This document shows, piece by piece, positions 32,348-44,422 of a DNA stretch of 64,000 bases. How positions within the stretch are numbered: position 1 is the stretch's first letter; each line of letters opens with the position of its first letter. The stretch is from Salvia splendens (lineage: Eukaryota > Streptophyta > Magnoliopsida > Lamiales > Lamiaceae). The stretch is from positions 11,711,708 to 11,775,707 of the forward strand of contig NC_056052.1 in assembly GCF_004379255.2 (NCBI RefSeq). Direction: 5' to 3'. The notes beneath the pieces were generated by a model. That model was not told where the DNA came from and ran no database searches. It saw only the letters and a list, made by a program, of their open reading frames with translations. The translations under genes and the position numbers were made by a program.

Positions 32348-32634
32348 AGGGATGACCACCATGTTTAGAGTGACACCATAACACTAATTCTAGCCCTTAG
32401 AGCATACAGGCACATAACGATGCAATATTCATAGAGTAACACGGCAATCTGGTAACAGACAGAAAAATAGAAAAATAAAGAATAATGATTTTGCCCTTTA
32501 GTGTTTTTTTATGTTCCAATTTAATTGAAATAGGCTGCTACATGGCAGCTTGAGATTCACACGATCTTCAGATCTAACGGCCTAAAACGGTGTATGATGT
32601 TACAATAAAGAGGGTTGTCATATTAATACATCCC
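32348..32634. mobile_element. Possible MITE
   Basis: Begins tagggatgaccacc and ends taatacatccctata, so agggatg is inverted at the two ends next to TA. The right part shares tctaacggcc and tacatccctata with the ends of the palindromic element at 18042-19510. The interior pairing is weak. The boundaries are a guess. Confidence 0.3.
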
Positions 32635-32958
32635 TATACATATATAAAGTACTCCTATATACACACATGTGCTTCCACTGCATACTATGCAGTTGTGTCA
32701 CCTATTTCATTTTTTCATATTAGCAAAACTTGTGTTCAGAAACAGAATAAATGAGAGAGAGAATTGCACATATAAATAAAAACTATCATACAAAGATTTT
32801 TAACTCATATTGGGATTTGAAGGACAGTGTGAGAAGCCTGTTCCGCTGTTCGTGGGTATGAACCCTGAGTCAAGTGCTCATGTGGTTGAAGTTAATTATT
32901 TCATTTTATGAGGTTGAATGAAGGGTCCTTATGCTGGGACTTATTCTATTCACTGCAG

Positions 32959-33960
32959 GTTGGATTTGTGACACCTGAAAAGTCCATACCTGGTGCAATC
33001 CTGAAGCAAGCCAAGGGCCTTGCTATCTTAACTGTTGCAAGAGTCGGCTTAATGGTAACCTACAATGTAGGCACAGGATTAGTGGTTGCACGAAGAGAAG
33101 ATGGATCTTGGTCTCCACCATCAGCAGTCGCATGCTTTGGCATTGGCTGGGGCGCACAGGTGCGTAAATGAGCGAACTTCCTTTTTTTATTTTATGACTT
33201 TACTCTGGTTATCATAACAATTACTTTGTCTTGTACTTTATTGCTCATTATTCCTATTTCAATAAAATATATCACCTTTTACTGTTAAGCCTTTTCTCTT
33301 CGATCTTTCGTGAGTTAGCACAAATGTTTGGATTTGAGAGAAAAAGGGAATCCCAGATAAGCAAAAGCATTGATTATACCCCTATGGTTCATTTGATTTT
33401 ACAGGCTGGTGGGGAAGTGACTGATTATATTATTGTGTTGAGAACAAATTCTGCTGTCAAGACATTTAGCGGGAATGCCCATTTGTCAGTTGGGGCAGGA
33501 TTAAGTGCTGCCGTTGGCATTGTTGGAAGGGCTGCTGAAGCTGATGTACGAGCTGGTGATGGTGGTTTTGCTGCTTGCTATACATACAGCTGCAGTAAAG
33601 GTAGTCACTTTCGTGCCCTTTGCATTCAGGCAATTTATAAAAGTTCCTTTCTCCTTTAAAGCTAATGACATATTTAATCTTTTGTCATGCTCTAATGACC
33701 AAACTAACTATTAGTCTATTGTTAATGTTATAATGTTTGATGTTTATGCCGTTGGCATGGTAAATTGTTGCATTGCAGGTGCATATGTTGGTTGCTCTCT
33801 TGGAGGAAATGTGGTTAGAACGCGAAATCAAGAAAATTGTAAGTTTTACGGTAACCCATCAATCTCAGCATCAGAGATTCTTTGTGGTTTGATGCCACGG
33901 CCTCCGGCTGCTTCCATATTATATCAGGCATTATCAGAACTTTACGACAAGCTCAATTAA
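32959..33960 (+). CDS. Ysc84/SYLF-domain protein, last three exons
   Basis: Three exons join in phase: 32959-33159 (acceptor ctgcag, donor gtgcgt), 33405-33600 (acceptor tttacag, donor gtagtc) and 33779-33960 (acceptor ttgcag, stop TAA 33958-33960). The protein reads VGFVTPEKSIPGAILKQAKG, LAILTVARVGLMVTY, GSWSPPSAVACFGIGWGAQ, then AGGEVTDYIIVLRTNSAVKT, ADVRAGDGGFAACYTYSCSK and LMPRPPAASILYQALSELYD. This is the SYLF (Ysc84) lipid/actin-binding module of plant FYVE-plus-SYLF proteins of the endomembrane system, typically about 200 residues, complete at its C-terminus. No frame break is seen. The upstream exons (FYVE zinc finger) are absent between the gap and 32959, so the gene is partial here: either its 5' half lies beyond the retrotransposon or it is lost. 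Confidence 0.88.
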
Positions 33961-34392
33961 AGTGACATACCCAACTATATTCAGTTCTCATCCCATCTAA
34001 GTGCATATGTGTATATCATTGCTATTTTTATGTGAATCTTTCATATTCATTAATCAACTTGTACCGGGAAAATTGCTCAACACAAGTATTTACATTATTT
34101 AAACTTTCAAGATTTGTGCCGACATTCAATTTTCATATTGGTGAACCTAAGATGAATAGGAATATCTTGTTATTTGAAGTATATTTAATTTGTCACAGCG
34201 AATAAGCATCAATATAAACTGACTATTCATGATATGTAGATAGTATTTAGCAGAACAAAATTTCTATGCAAACTATGATACTTATGAAATTATCCTCCCT
34301 CCACATAACTACTGTCTGCTTCCACTTGACGCCGCATAATTCATCTGCATGTGATAATACCACCAATCTTTTAACAAGCGAGTCATGGTGAT
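33961..34392. other. 3' flank of the Ysc84-domain gene
   Basis: AT-rich, with no coding signal. The likely 3' UTR of the preceding gene occupies the first part. It then meets the convergent BES1-like pseudogene. Confidence 0.5.
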
Positions 34393-35039
34393 CTACCTGG
34401 CATTCGAGCTCCCAAGTGTGAGCTCGAGTTCATCCGCCCCGCAATCTTCGTGTATCGTCTCTCCTTCCCATGGCTTCACAAGATCTGTCGTACTGCTGCT
34501 CCTGAATACAAACTCGTTTGGGATTACCCGAGCCATGGGGATATCAGCAGGGGAGCACGCTCTGCTCCGGCCCGGTGTGCACATGAGAGATCCATTCCGT
34601 GTCAGGTCCTCCACGCTGAACCCAAATGGGTTTGAGGAAACAAGACTGAACGTTGGAGAAGTCGTCCTGCTCTGGCTAGCATGAGTCCCCTGGTACCACA
34701 TCTGGTGTCTGGGGCTGGGCGGTGTAGACAATGGAAGCAACGGGTGCTGGGTCCCCAGACGAGTGTATGAACTGCCCCAGTCTGTGGCAGGCCGTGGGGG
34801 TTCCAAGGGTTGGGGAGCTTGAGGGAGGGGTCACGGGAGCCATCCCCGTGCAAGTAATGGTGCATGAACTTGGATGGCAGGTCCGATGAAGAGAGATTTC
34901 GGAGCCATGGAATGAGAGAGTTGCCATCTGTAGTAATGGGATTGCAGGAGCAGCTTTGTTGGTAAGGTGAGCATGCACTACCTTAAGCTGCTGATATGGA
35001 ACCCTTGATGAAATCCATCCTGTCCACCGGTTTGCATCC
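34393..35039 (-). pseudogene. BES1/BZR1-family transcription factor, exon 2 pseudogene
   Basis: Minus strand from a retained acceptor (gatgatag at 35040): GCKPVDRMDFIKGSISAA, stop (TAA 34983-34985), GSACSPYQQSCSCNPITTDG, NSLIPWLRNLSSS, then after a frame change APVTPPSSSPT, after another TDWG and LSTPPSPRHQM, SQSRTTSPTFSLVSSNPFGF, VKPWEGETIHEDC and the terminal DELELTLGSSNAR. These are the conserved Ser/Pro-rich phosphorylation region, the PWEGE stretch and the C-terminal ELTLG of BES1/BZR1 homologues, nuclear regulators of brassinosteroid response. At least one nonsense and two frameshift changes are present. Exon 1 (the DNA-binding domain) was not found upstream to 36000. Confidence 0.9.
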
Positions 35040-35183
35040 CTATCATCAAACATTTGATCTCAACAAAATATATATACCAAAAACATTGATAAAAAGATAT
35101 AACCATAATAATTTACAATAAAAAGATATACATTTGAAAACAAGACACTCTTCATAATATTAGACATAGCTTCATCTAAACTA
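35040..35183. other. AT-rich former intron of the BES1-like pseudogene
   Basis: AT-rich sequence directly upstream of the pseudogene's exon 2 acceptor. No exon 1 is recognised. Confidence 0.4.
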
Positions 35184-35399
35184 CTCCCTCCGTCCACCTC
35201 CGTCCACTCAAGATGTCAACTTTATTGATTAACATGATATTTTAGCAGTAGTTAGGTGGAGTAAATAAGGAGAAAAAGTGGTTAAATATTTTAATAAGAA
35301 AAGATGAGAAAGAAATTTATTTTCAAATATAGAAAATGAACATCTTGAGTAGTATAAATTAAAAGGAAAATGTAGACATCTTGAGTGGGACGGAAGGAG
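35184..35399. mobile_element. Stowaway-like MITE
   Basis: Begins ctccctccgtccacctccgt and ends gagtgggacggaaggag, inverted (CTCCNTCCGTCC), with TA on both sides (35182-35183 and 35400-35401). The subterminal cactcaagatgtc is inverted as gacatcttgagtg. These are features of Tc1/mariner-derived Stowaway MITEs. 216 bp, no protein. Confidence 0.8.
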
Positions 35400-35464
35400 T
35401 ACTTATTTATTTTGCCCCATTAAATATAAAACATTTATTTTAGTACATAATTTATAGTGTAGTA

Positions 35465-35643
35465 CTCCCTCCGTCCCGCACTACTCGCACTTATTTCCTT
35501 TTTGGGCGTCCCAAGTTACTTGCACTCTTTCCATTTTTAGTAAAAAATTTCACCTACAGCCGTCATTTTTGACTTTCCTATACACTCATTCCTTAATCTC
35601 CGAGCCGAAAAGGAAATGAGCGAGTAGCCCGGGACGGAGGGAG
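35465..35643. mobile_element. Stowaway-like MITE, second copy type
   Basis: Begins ctccctccgtcccgcactac and ends agcccgggacggagggag, flanked by TA (35463-35464 and 35644-35645). The tip CTCCCTCCGTCCCG is perfectly inverted. 179 bp. It differs from the neighbouring copy inside, so it is a separate insertion. Confidence 0.85.
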
Positions 35644-35849
35644 TATTATTTTGTGAGTTAAATGAAGATGAAATAAAATAAGAGAAAAAATAAAATAGAA
35701 ATGCTATTAGAGTACTCCTTTCATTCACCAATTATCATCTCATTTTGTTATTTTCGTCTGTTCACCAATGTCTCATTTACTTTTTTACTACTTTTGATAA
35801 TGGACTCTACATTTCACTATCTTTATCTCACTTATATTTTATTATAAAA

Positions 35850-36170
35850 TTAATACTCTCTCCGTCCCACATACTCTTTATTATAAAATTTATACTGTCT
35901 ACGTCCCATAAGGGTATGTACTCTTTCATTTTTAGTTCGTCCCGTAAAAGTATGCACTTTCTAATTTAAAATAACTCTTTTATCACTATTGAGGTGAGAC
36001 TCATTTTTACTAACAATATTTTACTTACTTTTTCTTTTTATTTCTTTTGTGCCCAACCAAAAATACATAGTTTTGCAGTAGCATGGTGAGACAATAATAA
36101 AGTAGAATTCACCTTCCACTAACTTTACTTTATATCTCTTAAAATCCATGTCCAATCAAACTAGAACTTG
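35850..36170. other. Decayed Stowaway-like pieces in AT-rich DNA
   Basis: Half-ends ctctctccgtcccacatact (near 35858) and ctacgtcccata (near 35900) resemble the tips of the two MITEs above but lack clear partners. No gene. Confidence 0.4.
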
Positions 36171-36530
36171 TATTGATGGACGCAGGGGGCGGAGTACGAA
36201 CTACAAATTGTGATAAACTAAAATTTGATATCCTGGGGCAAAACAGGCTTATAACAAAGGAATGGGATCACTGCTATGAAGGGGTGCACCGCAGGATGTG
36301 TTATCCCTCACGACCTAATATTTTACTCATCAAATATTTTTTTAAAAAATTTTTATAAAATAATAGGGTGTGAGAGACAACATCCATGTTGGGATGCACC
36401 CGTAGGAGGTGTTGTCCCTCACAACCCAATATTTTATTCATCAAACAAAATTTTTAAACTTATAAAATAATAGTGTGTGAGGCAGCACCCATACTGTGCA
36501 CCCCTCCACAGCATGGTATCCGGTAAAGGA
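36171..36530 (+). repeat. Imperfect tandem pair of about 115 bp
   Basis: Two copies of a block containing gtgttatccctcacgaccta / gtgttgtccctcacaaccca, then atattttactcatcaaat / atattttattcatcaaac, and ataaaataatagggtgtgag / ataaaataatagtgtgtgag. A third partial start (tgcacccctccacagc) ends the array. Origin unknown. Confidence 0.6.
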
Positions 36531-36577
36531 AAAACCCTTATCAAGTGAAAAAGATAAAGAAAGTCGCAGAGAAACCG

Positions 36578-37586
<1,009 letters not shown>

Positions 37587-39082
37587 TGATGATGCTCGCA
37601 GGCTTGCAGGTGTCGTATTAAGCAAGGATGTATCCTACTGATCAGGATAGAAACCCCGGCTAAGCCTGAACCTGGCATCAAAGAAATTCCTCAACCCACT
37701 TCTACTGGCTAGTATAGTGGAGGTAAGGGTCGAATCCCACAGAGATGGATGCGCTTTGGGTAATTGTGGTGATAGTCTGGAGGGGGTTGGTTAGCTACCA
37801 CACTTGGGTTGAGATTCTACCTAGACAGGAATTAAAGGTGGTACTCTACTGACTAGGTGGTGTGAAAGTGGACGACATGTGGCTGTGTACGTGAGAGTGG
37901 GGGACAAGGTGTTTAAGGGACATGTGGAAAGTAGATAGTTACTATAAAAGGCTAAACGGAATATCAGAGAATAAGTGGTGGTTTGGTGTCTGCACTGTCA
38001 GGTCTGTAGGGTACCATCATGAAAAGCAAAGGACAAAAGCAAAAAGTAACTAAAAAGTAAAGGTGGTCCCAAACTTGGATGTGGATGTTATCTTCTTCAA
38101 CAAGAATGCAGAAAATCAAGCAAACTCAAATTCCATGGTTAACATTTGCAGATCCACAACTTCACAATTCATATCCACAATTAACTCACTAAAATTCAAA
38201 GATTAAACGAGTGAAATCAAGAATTACACATACTGGACGACATGCAAGGTGGCAGAATCGCGTAAACTCAGATTTCGCACTTACTCACTTCAGAAGTTAA
38301 ATCTAAATAACAACTTAACTAACAATCACAGATCGAGCAACTCCAAATGAAATCATGCTTTCAACACTTAGAAATTACTGTAACAACTAGATCTAAGCTA
38401 CCTAGGCAAAATGAAACAGATTCAAATCCAAAAATATGCATAAAAACAACTTCATTGCATAGAACGTTTGGATCCCAACAAAACACTTCAAAAGATCACA
38501 AGTACTGAAAATGCAACAGATCCAACGAGAGGAAAACAAGTAAAGATTAAATAGGAAAGCAAATAAAGATTGTTTTGCCACTCCGGGCGATGAAACTGCT
38601 ATAACTACGAAATGAACTGGCTGGAACGATGGAATGCGAATCTCCGGTGGACTGATGGAACTTCAGGTGACCATGGCTGTGGCGAGGAATGAGAAGATTT
38701 GGATTATGCTGAAGGAACTGATCTACCGAGAGAGAATACTCTAACTAAGTGTGAATGTCGATCCCCCTTCTCTCTCCATGTGGCTTCCTTTTATAAGGAC
38801 GCCTGCCCTTACTTTTTAGGGTAGACTCTCTGCGTGAAATGACTCTTTTGCCCTCGTTTGTGGTTGATCCTTCCCAGCAATCCTTCTTCTCCATCTCGAG
38901 CCATTTTGGCATGCATCCTGGTCAGTATTGCACCCTTCTGCCGCTATTTTCACCTGAGTTATCCGAACCCTCCCGTACTGACGGGGATTTTTTTCCTGCA
39001 CACTTTAGCAACTGTTTTGCAGATATAATCCAATTACGCACGTTATATTGACTAGTAACCAAGGCCTAGAATGCGACTTATC
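37587..39082 (-). repeat. 3' LTR of the Athila/Tat-type element
   Basis: In plus orientation it starts TGATGATGCTCGCAGG and ends GCGACTTATCA, 1496 bp. The first 500 bases recur at 56974-57473. It contains gtggaggtaagggtcgaatc followed by ccacagagatgg, a phrase common in this LTR group. 38100-39060 is LTR without a gene; frames there (for example 38839-39051) are chance. Confidence 0.85.
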
Positions 39083-40726
39083 AAATTGCTCACACTTACC
39101 ATATGCTTGTCCTCAAGCGTGAAGAACAAACAAAAAGAAATAAGTCGAATTCTAGCCTGGTTACACCCATGACCGACTCTATCCTAAACTAAACTCTAAA
39201 CTTTGACGCAAAGAAAAACACATAAACGTCAGATAGAACACATATAAACAGACACACAAGCACTTAAACACATTGAATGGGCTATATTTTCAACAATCCC
39301 TCCCCTTGGGATCAGGTGCAATCCGGCCTTAGACAGCCTTGAACTTCTGCCGCCCCCCTTTTTCTTCCTCGTCGATATATCTGCTTGTCAAGATCACCCA
39401 AACTCTCGGCCAAACACCAGATTTGCTTAGTCACTCATTCCTCACCGGGGATGTTAGGACTGTCTTCTCTCAAATGCTGAACCGCAGATGCTTCGGACTC
39501 ATATCTCACGTGCGGCTTCTGAAGGGCTTTAAAGCTTGTAATGTGGCTATATTGGTTTGTAGTGTTTGGGGTGGATGTTCCTAAGGCTCTAAGGTTCAAA
39601 AACTACTACTTTATTTTGATGTGGGGGAACTGTGTGCATTTGGGCTCTTGGCTGTTGCTTCTTTTCGGCTGTACGTTTCCTGATATTGGACTCCAACTGG
39701 TCAGTAGCTTCTTTGTGGCTTTGCCACCCTTATTTCTTCTTCCTTCTTTTTGTGGTCAAGTGTTTTCGACCATTTTCTTCAACATTTTTTTATGTGGCTT
39801 CGCCACCCTTATTCCTTCTTATTTTTTTTGGACCTGAGATTTTTCCTGGTCGATTTTCTCCTTCCCCTCGACTTCTTTCTCCAGTTGGTTTTTCCTGTAT
39901 GTCCTCCTGGCCAGTCGCCTTCTTGCCTTATGCCTCGCACACACACAGTCCCAGTGGCTAGTGGGTTATATCTATGTATAGATTTGGCTAGAAAGAGGGG
40001 TTCTAAGGTATGGTTTTTTTTAATGGGGGGTTCCTGCTGCCTTTAGGACTTGCTACACGCGGTCACCTTACCCTAGGCATCATGTGGCAGCCACTCTTTT
40101 CTTTTCTAAATTGGTGGAAAGTGGTTCCACTTAGGCTTATAACTCACCATTTCAGAGGGCCTTTGTATCTGGCTCTAAGAATGAGTTTTTCTCTCACTCT
40201 TGCATTATCTATACTGACTAGGAGATACTAGGGGGGGTGGTTTCCATTGTCCAGCATGCCTTATCTCCCTCAATTCCTCTCGCTGTCAGTTCGTGGCAGT
40301 TGAGTTTTAAGCCCAATCAACACGTATATACAAATCCTAGACCTAAACAAACACTAGCACAAACAGTTAACACAGACCACACATATATACATGTCATACT
40401 GGCCATTGTCTCCCCCCTCCCACTTCACAAGTGTCTGCCCTCAGATATGGCTGTGAAGTGGAAAAGGGAATGGCTAGTATGGCCAATATACAGACGCATT
40501 AACAAAACATGAACAAAACATACTTAGTCTAAAACTTCTCACACTTAGACTATGCAATAGGCTAAGTGTGAGTTAACATGCACACGAAAAGAAAACAAAC
40601 ACATACACATGCGCCAAAGTAGCTTCTCACACTTAGACTATTGAATAGGCTAAGTGTTGTGAATGGGGTTTGCACACACATACTACACAAATTATTCTAC
40701 CTAAAACTAAATGGTCAGTAGGGTGG
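39083..40726 (-). other. Polypurine tract and non-coding 3' region of the Athila/Tat element
   Basis: Minus strand just before the LTR: cttgaggacaagcatatgg, taagtgtgagcaatt, the usual ttgaggacaag plus purine tract of this group (39083-39120). The rest, 39120-40530, is T-rich on the plus strand, with frames for hydrophobic peptides that have no counterpart. I consider it non-coding untranslated region. Confidence 0.6.
40530..40660. repeat. Duplicated hairpin with TCACACTTAG stem
   Basis: The sequence tcacacttag-actatgcaatagg-ctaagtgtga (about 40538-40570) folds with a 10-bp stem plus ctat/atag. It is repeated as tcacacttag-actattgaatagg-ctaagtgttg (about 40626-40658). The stem sequence also occurs singly in the polypurine tract at 39089. 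This gives two extra purine-tract-like copies in the 3' region. Confidence 0.7.
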
Positions 40727-42256
40727 TCACATATTCCTCCTACTCCAACGCGGGGTAGGGCGGGGTGCAGGTGGTTCCTCGGGTTCCTCTTCCTCGGTTT
40801 TGGATTGATTCTCCTCAGACTCTGCCGGTACATTGGCACCTTGTTCCTCCGGTTCTTCTTCCTCCTTCTCTGTTACATGTGATTCATCATTCTGGCCTCC
40901 ATGGCTGCTCGTTCCAGCTCTCTCTACTGTCGGTGTCGAAGGCTCCTTCTGGGCAGCAGGCTGGGTCTCCACACAGATATAGGTACTGTCATCTACTGGC
41001 TCTGCGTGACCTACTGACTCCGATGCGAGGTCCAGACCCTCAGCCATCTTGTCTGTTTCCTCTCTCTGGTCACTCGGCGTGGGTGAGACCACTTCGGTTG
41101 CTGTCGAGGCATCTTTCAAGTTGGTAGCCGACAAGGATTCCTCCCCAGGTTTTGTAGGAGTAGTCCTTTCTTCTTCACTAGAGATCTCCACTGCACTTGC
41201 TGCCGTGTTTGCTCCTGCCTTGTTGGATGTCCATGTCCCGAGGCATCTTTGCGATACTCTCTTTGGCTTTGGCCGCTCTGCCTTCGGATCATCCTTCAAC
41301 ACCAATTTTCTTTTAACTGTCTTCGGTTTCAATACTGGTGGTACCACCTGCTCTGGTTCCGTTGGTTGTACCTCGGTCTCCTTCTCCTCGATGTGTGTAT
41401 CACTCTCCCCTGCTTCTGGCTGGGGAGTCACTGACTTCGGCTCTTCATCTTCGGACTGTTTCTCTTCCACCTTGTCTCCTGGTTGGTGGGCTATTCCTTC
41501 TGAGTCGCTTACCGTGCTAGCTTCTTCACCTCCTCCTATAGCCTTTGATGCGAGGTCCAGACCTTCAGCCATCCTGAAAGTGTCATCTTCCATCCTGTTC
41601 ACCTCGTCTAAAAGCGCCTGAAACTTGTCATTAGTCACGAGGCCTTGCTTCCTGGCCATCTCGTTTAGATCTATCTCCTCTCTTTCCATTTCTTGGGAAA
41701 CAGGCTCCGCGACTGGTGTTCTCTCCGGTTCATCCCCTTCCCCTTGGCTCTTCTTCTCATCGCTTTCTTTCCCTTCGGTTTCCCCTAGGTCAGAATCATA
41801 GTGGGCGGAAAGGGGGCTAACATCCATTGGTACGGTTTTTTGGTGAGTCGGGGAGGGTTTCGAGGATGCCGACAGAGCGATTATCGAGGGAGATTGCTTT
41901 TCTAGTGAGGGTGTTGAGGAAATCGGAACAGAGGTTGGTGGGTTCACCGTAGCCTGAACACCTGTTCCTGGGGTCGGTATTACCGGGGTTCCTCCGGTCA
42001 TGCTTGATCCGCCTCCGATTTGGCTAAAACCCGCCAACGCAGCCGCCCAATCTTTATTTGGGTCCTGCTGCCTGAGGAACTCCGCCAGTACGCTCAAGGG
42101 AACCATCGCCGGAGCCTGAGGAATTGGCTCTTGTGGTTGTGGTTGTGGGCTTGGCGGCCGCTCTTCAGTCGGCGGTTGTAATTCTGGGGTTTTATCTCGG
42201 AGGATTGAAGCAGGTTTCTCCGTGGCTTGTTTTCTGGCCATTTTGTTCTTCCCCAT
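40727..42256 (-). CDS. Extra acidic ORF between integrase and 3' LTR (509 aa)
   Basis: An intact 509-codon frame, from MGKNKMARKQATEKPASILR to RPTPRWSRRNM. It is very hydrophilic, rich in Glu, Pro, Ser and Thr, with a basic N-terminus and a basic patch near residue 330 (KPKTVKRKLVLKDDPKAERP). No signal peptide or membrane helix, so it is not envelope-like. A motif, MAEGLDLAS, occurs twice (near residues 230 and 410), showing internal duplication. Athila/Tat elements often carry an additional sense ORF here, of unproven function. It is the longest frame in the element without a stop, while gag and pol are broken. The sequence resembles a disordered nuclear protein. Confidence 0.7.
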   Translation of the reverse strand: MGKNKMARKQATEKPASILRDKTPELQPPTEERPPSPQPQPQEPIPQAPAMVPLSVLAEFLRQQDPNKDWAAALAGFSQIGGGSSMTGGTPVIPTPGTGVQATVNPPTSVPISSTPSLEKQSPSIIALSASSKPSPTHQKTVPMDVSPLSAHYDSDLGETEGKESDEKKSQGEGDEPERTPVAEPVSQEMEREEIDLNEMARKQGLVTNDKFQALLDEVNRMEDDTFRMAEGLDLASKAIGGGEEASTVSDSEGIAHQPGDKVEEKQSEDEEPKSVTPQPEAGESDTHIEEKETEVQPTEPEQVVPPVLKPKTVKRKLVLKDDPKAERPKPKRVSQRCLGTWTSNKAGANTAASAVEISSEEERTTPTKPGEESLSATNLKDASTATEVVSPTPSDQREETDKMAEGLDLASESVGHAEPVDDSTYICVETQPAAQKEPSTPTVERAGTSSHGGQNDESHVTEKEEEEPEEQGANVPAESEENQSKTEEEEPEEPPAPRPTPRWSRRNM

Positions 42257-42884
42257 GGTTTGAGTCGGTGGTTTTTTTGGTGGTAGTGTGGGTGTTGATT
42301 TCGTGAATAACGGTGGGTATTTTGGAAGAGAGAAATATAGGGAAGGGTTTGTGAGGTGAAGGGGAATGGGTGGTTGGCTTTTTAGAGTGGAATGGAGCAG
42401 TTGAGGGTTTTAACCGGCAATAGGCGGTTTCCAGGTCGTGCCACTTCGGGTGGAAGACGGTTGGGAGCGCTGCCTTCTGATTGGACGTCGCTTGTCCTGT
42501 CTCTGCACCACGCACCCTCCCAGTCGTTGTCCTCTCCTGCAAAGCTGCACCAAACACCAAATTCAAATTTCACCCTATCCTTTTCAAATCTCCCCCTTAA
42601 CATTTTCCCCCCATATTTTCCAAGAATGGAAACAAAGTAAAAATGACACTTAACTACAATTGGGAGTTTCACCAAATTAATATCTAAGGTCCGAAAAATA
42701 TTTTTTTGGATTTTAATTTCTAATTGGATGCAGAAATTAAACTATTAACTACCAAGTACTTACAATATATACATTTTACTCTAGGTAATTTGGAATTCTA
42801 TTTGGCCAGCATATGCAAACCTTGCCAAAAAGAAATCTAGCCGAGTGGAACTCCAAATTCCCATCCTACTAGTCATTACGAGAC
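42257..42884. other. Spacer between integrase and extra ORF
   Basis: Minus-strand untranslated spacer. The first 350 bases on the ORF side are G-rich on the plus strand and may hold an internal promoter. No gene recognised. Confidence 0.4.
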
Positions 42885-44422
42885 CTAAGTATGTGATTGT
42901 AGTGGAATCTCTTCCACTACACACATATCAGTATTATCCCTAAACACTTTCAGCCTATGTCCATTTACGATAAAAGGTTCAGAGTTAGGAAGACTCCCTG
43001 AAATTTCCACTACTCCATTAGAACGGAGTGCAGTTATGACATATGGTCCGGTCCACTTCGACTTGAGCTTCCCAGGCATTAGCTTCAAACTGGACTGGAA
43101 GAGTAGTACTTTCTGGCCAACATGGAGGTCTTTCGTCCTTAGATTTCTGTCGTGCCACAATTTAGTTCTCTCTTTATACCACATGGCGGAATCGAACGAC
43201 TCCAATCTAAGTTCCTCTAACTCCTGTAGCTGCAGCTTCCTTTCCTCCTCACAGGCCTTAGCATCCATATTAACTTGTTGTACTACCCAGTATGCTTGAT
43301 GTTCTATCCCCACTGATAAGTGGCACATCTTCCCAAAAATGATTCGGTATGGGGACTTTCCTATGGGAGTTTTGTAGGCTGTCCGATACGCCCACAGAGC
43401 ATCCTCTAGCCTCACACTCCAGGCTTTCCTGGAAGGGTTGAAAGTTTTTTCCAGAATGTTCTTTATCTCTCGGTTAGAGATCTCCGCTTGGCCATGCGCT
43501 TGTGGGTGGTAGGGGCTAGATAATCTGTGGTGAACACCGTACTTCTTCATCAAGGCTTTGATAGTGCGGTTACAGAAGTGGGTTCCCTGATCGGATATGA
43601 TGGCCCTTGGTACTCCGAACCGATTGAAAATATTGCTCTTGAGGAACTTGGCCACCTCTTTCGCCTCACACGTGCTCGTGGCCTTGGCTTCTACCCACTT
43701 AGAGACGTAGTCAACTGCGACTAAAATATATAGGTTCCCATAGGACGAGGGAAAGGGACCCATGAAGTCCATCCCCCTTATGTCGAACAGCTCACAAACA
43801 ATAATCGGTACTTGTGGCATTTCATCCCATGCAGAGATCCCACCGGTCAGTTGGCAACGTTCACAGCTTCTACAGAATTCATAAGCATCTTTGTTGAGAG
43901 TTGGCCAATAAAATCTGTTGTCCAGAATCTTTCTTGCCCTCTTCTTAGGACCGAAGTGTCCTCCACATGCCAAGGAATGGCAATGTGTCAGTACGTCCCT
44001 CTGCTCCCAGTCAGGAACGCATCTTCTTATCACTTGATCTGCTCCTACTTTCCAAAGGTATGGGTCGTCCCAAAAATAGTAATTTGCTTCACTTTTGATC
44101 TTCATTCTTTGAGCCTTGGTGACGTTTGGCACTTATGGAAGCTCTCCTGAAACTAGGTAGTTGGCTAGGTCCGCAAACCAAGGCTCCTGCCCTACTTTCT
44201 CTTTCCCTTTTGATGTTGTATCCTGGCCAGTGAGCTTCATTACCTATTGCCAATTAATTTTTCTGACGGCAAAAATCACTTCACACAAGTGTTCCTCCGG
44301 GAATCGGTCGTGTACCTTCTCGCTGCTCCCATCTTGCACTATTCTGCTCAAATGATCCGCTACCTTATTCTCGACTCCTTTTTTGTCTTCCACTTCCCAA
44401 TCGAATTCTTGTAGCAGGAGTA
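42885..44422 (-). pseudogene. Athila/Tat integrase and C-terminal RNase H
   Basis: At 44243-44422 the end of RNase H is read (LLQEFDWEVEDKKGVENKVA, DHLSRI) and stops at TAG after INWQ. Integrase is an open frame 42885-44132: zinc finger H..H...C..C (HCHSLACGGHFG, CRSCERC), then the core with Asp in RGMDFMGPFPSSYGNL, Asp in IISDQGTHFCNR and Glu in QAEISNREIKNI, and a C-terminal GPY-like region (SKWTGPYVI). All three catalytic residues are present. A further TAA just before 44132 (after GELP) separates it from RNase H. Confidence 0.9.

Noticed and set aside
32480..32960. A 5' exon of the Ysc84-domain gene just upstream of 32959
   Set aside because: No reading in this stretch resembles the family's preceding residues, and the sequence up to the acceptor looks like intron.
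39339..40231. Hydrophobic plus-strand frames as membrane proteins or an envelope gene
   Set aside because: They are on the wrong strand for the Athila element, overlap one another and have no recognisable pattern. The hydrophobicity follows from T-rich DNA.
41049..41621. Ser-rich 190-residue plus-strand protein
   Set aside because: Antisense shadow of the acidic 509-codon ORF. The codon bias of that ORF keeps the opposite strand open.
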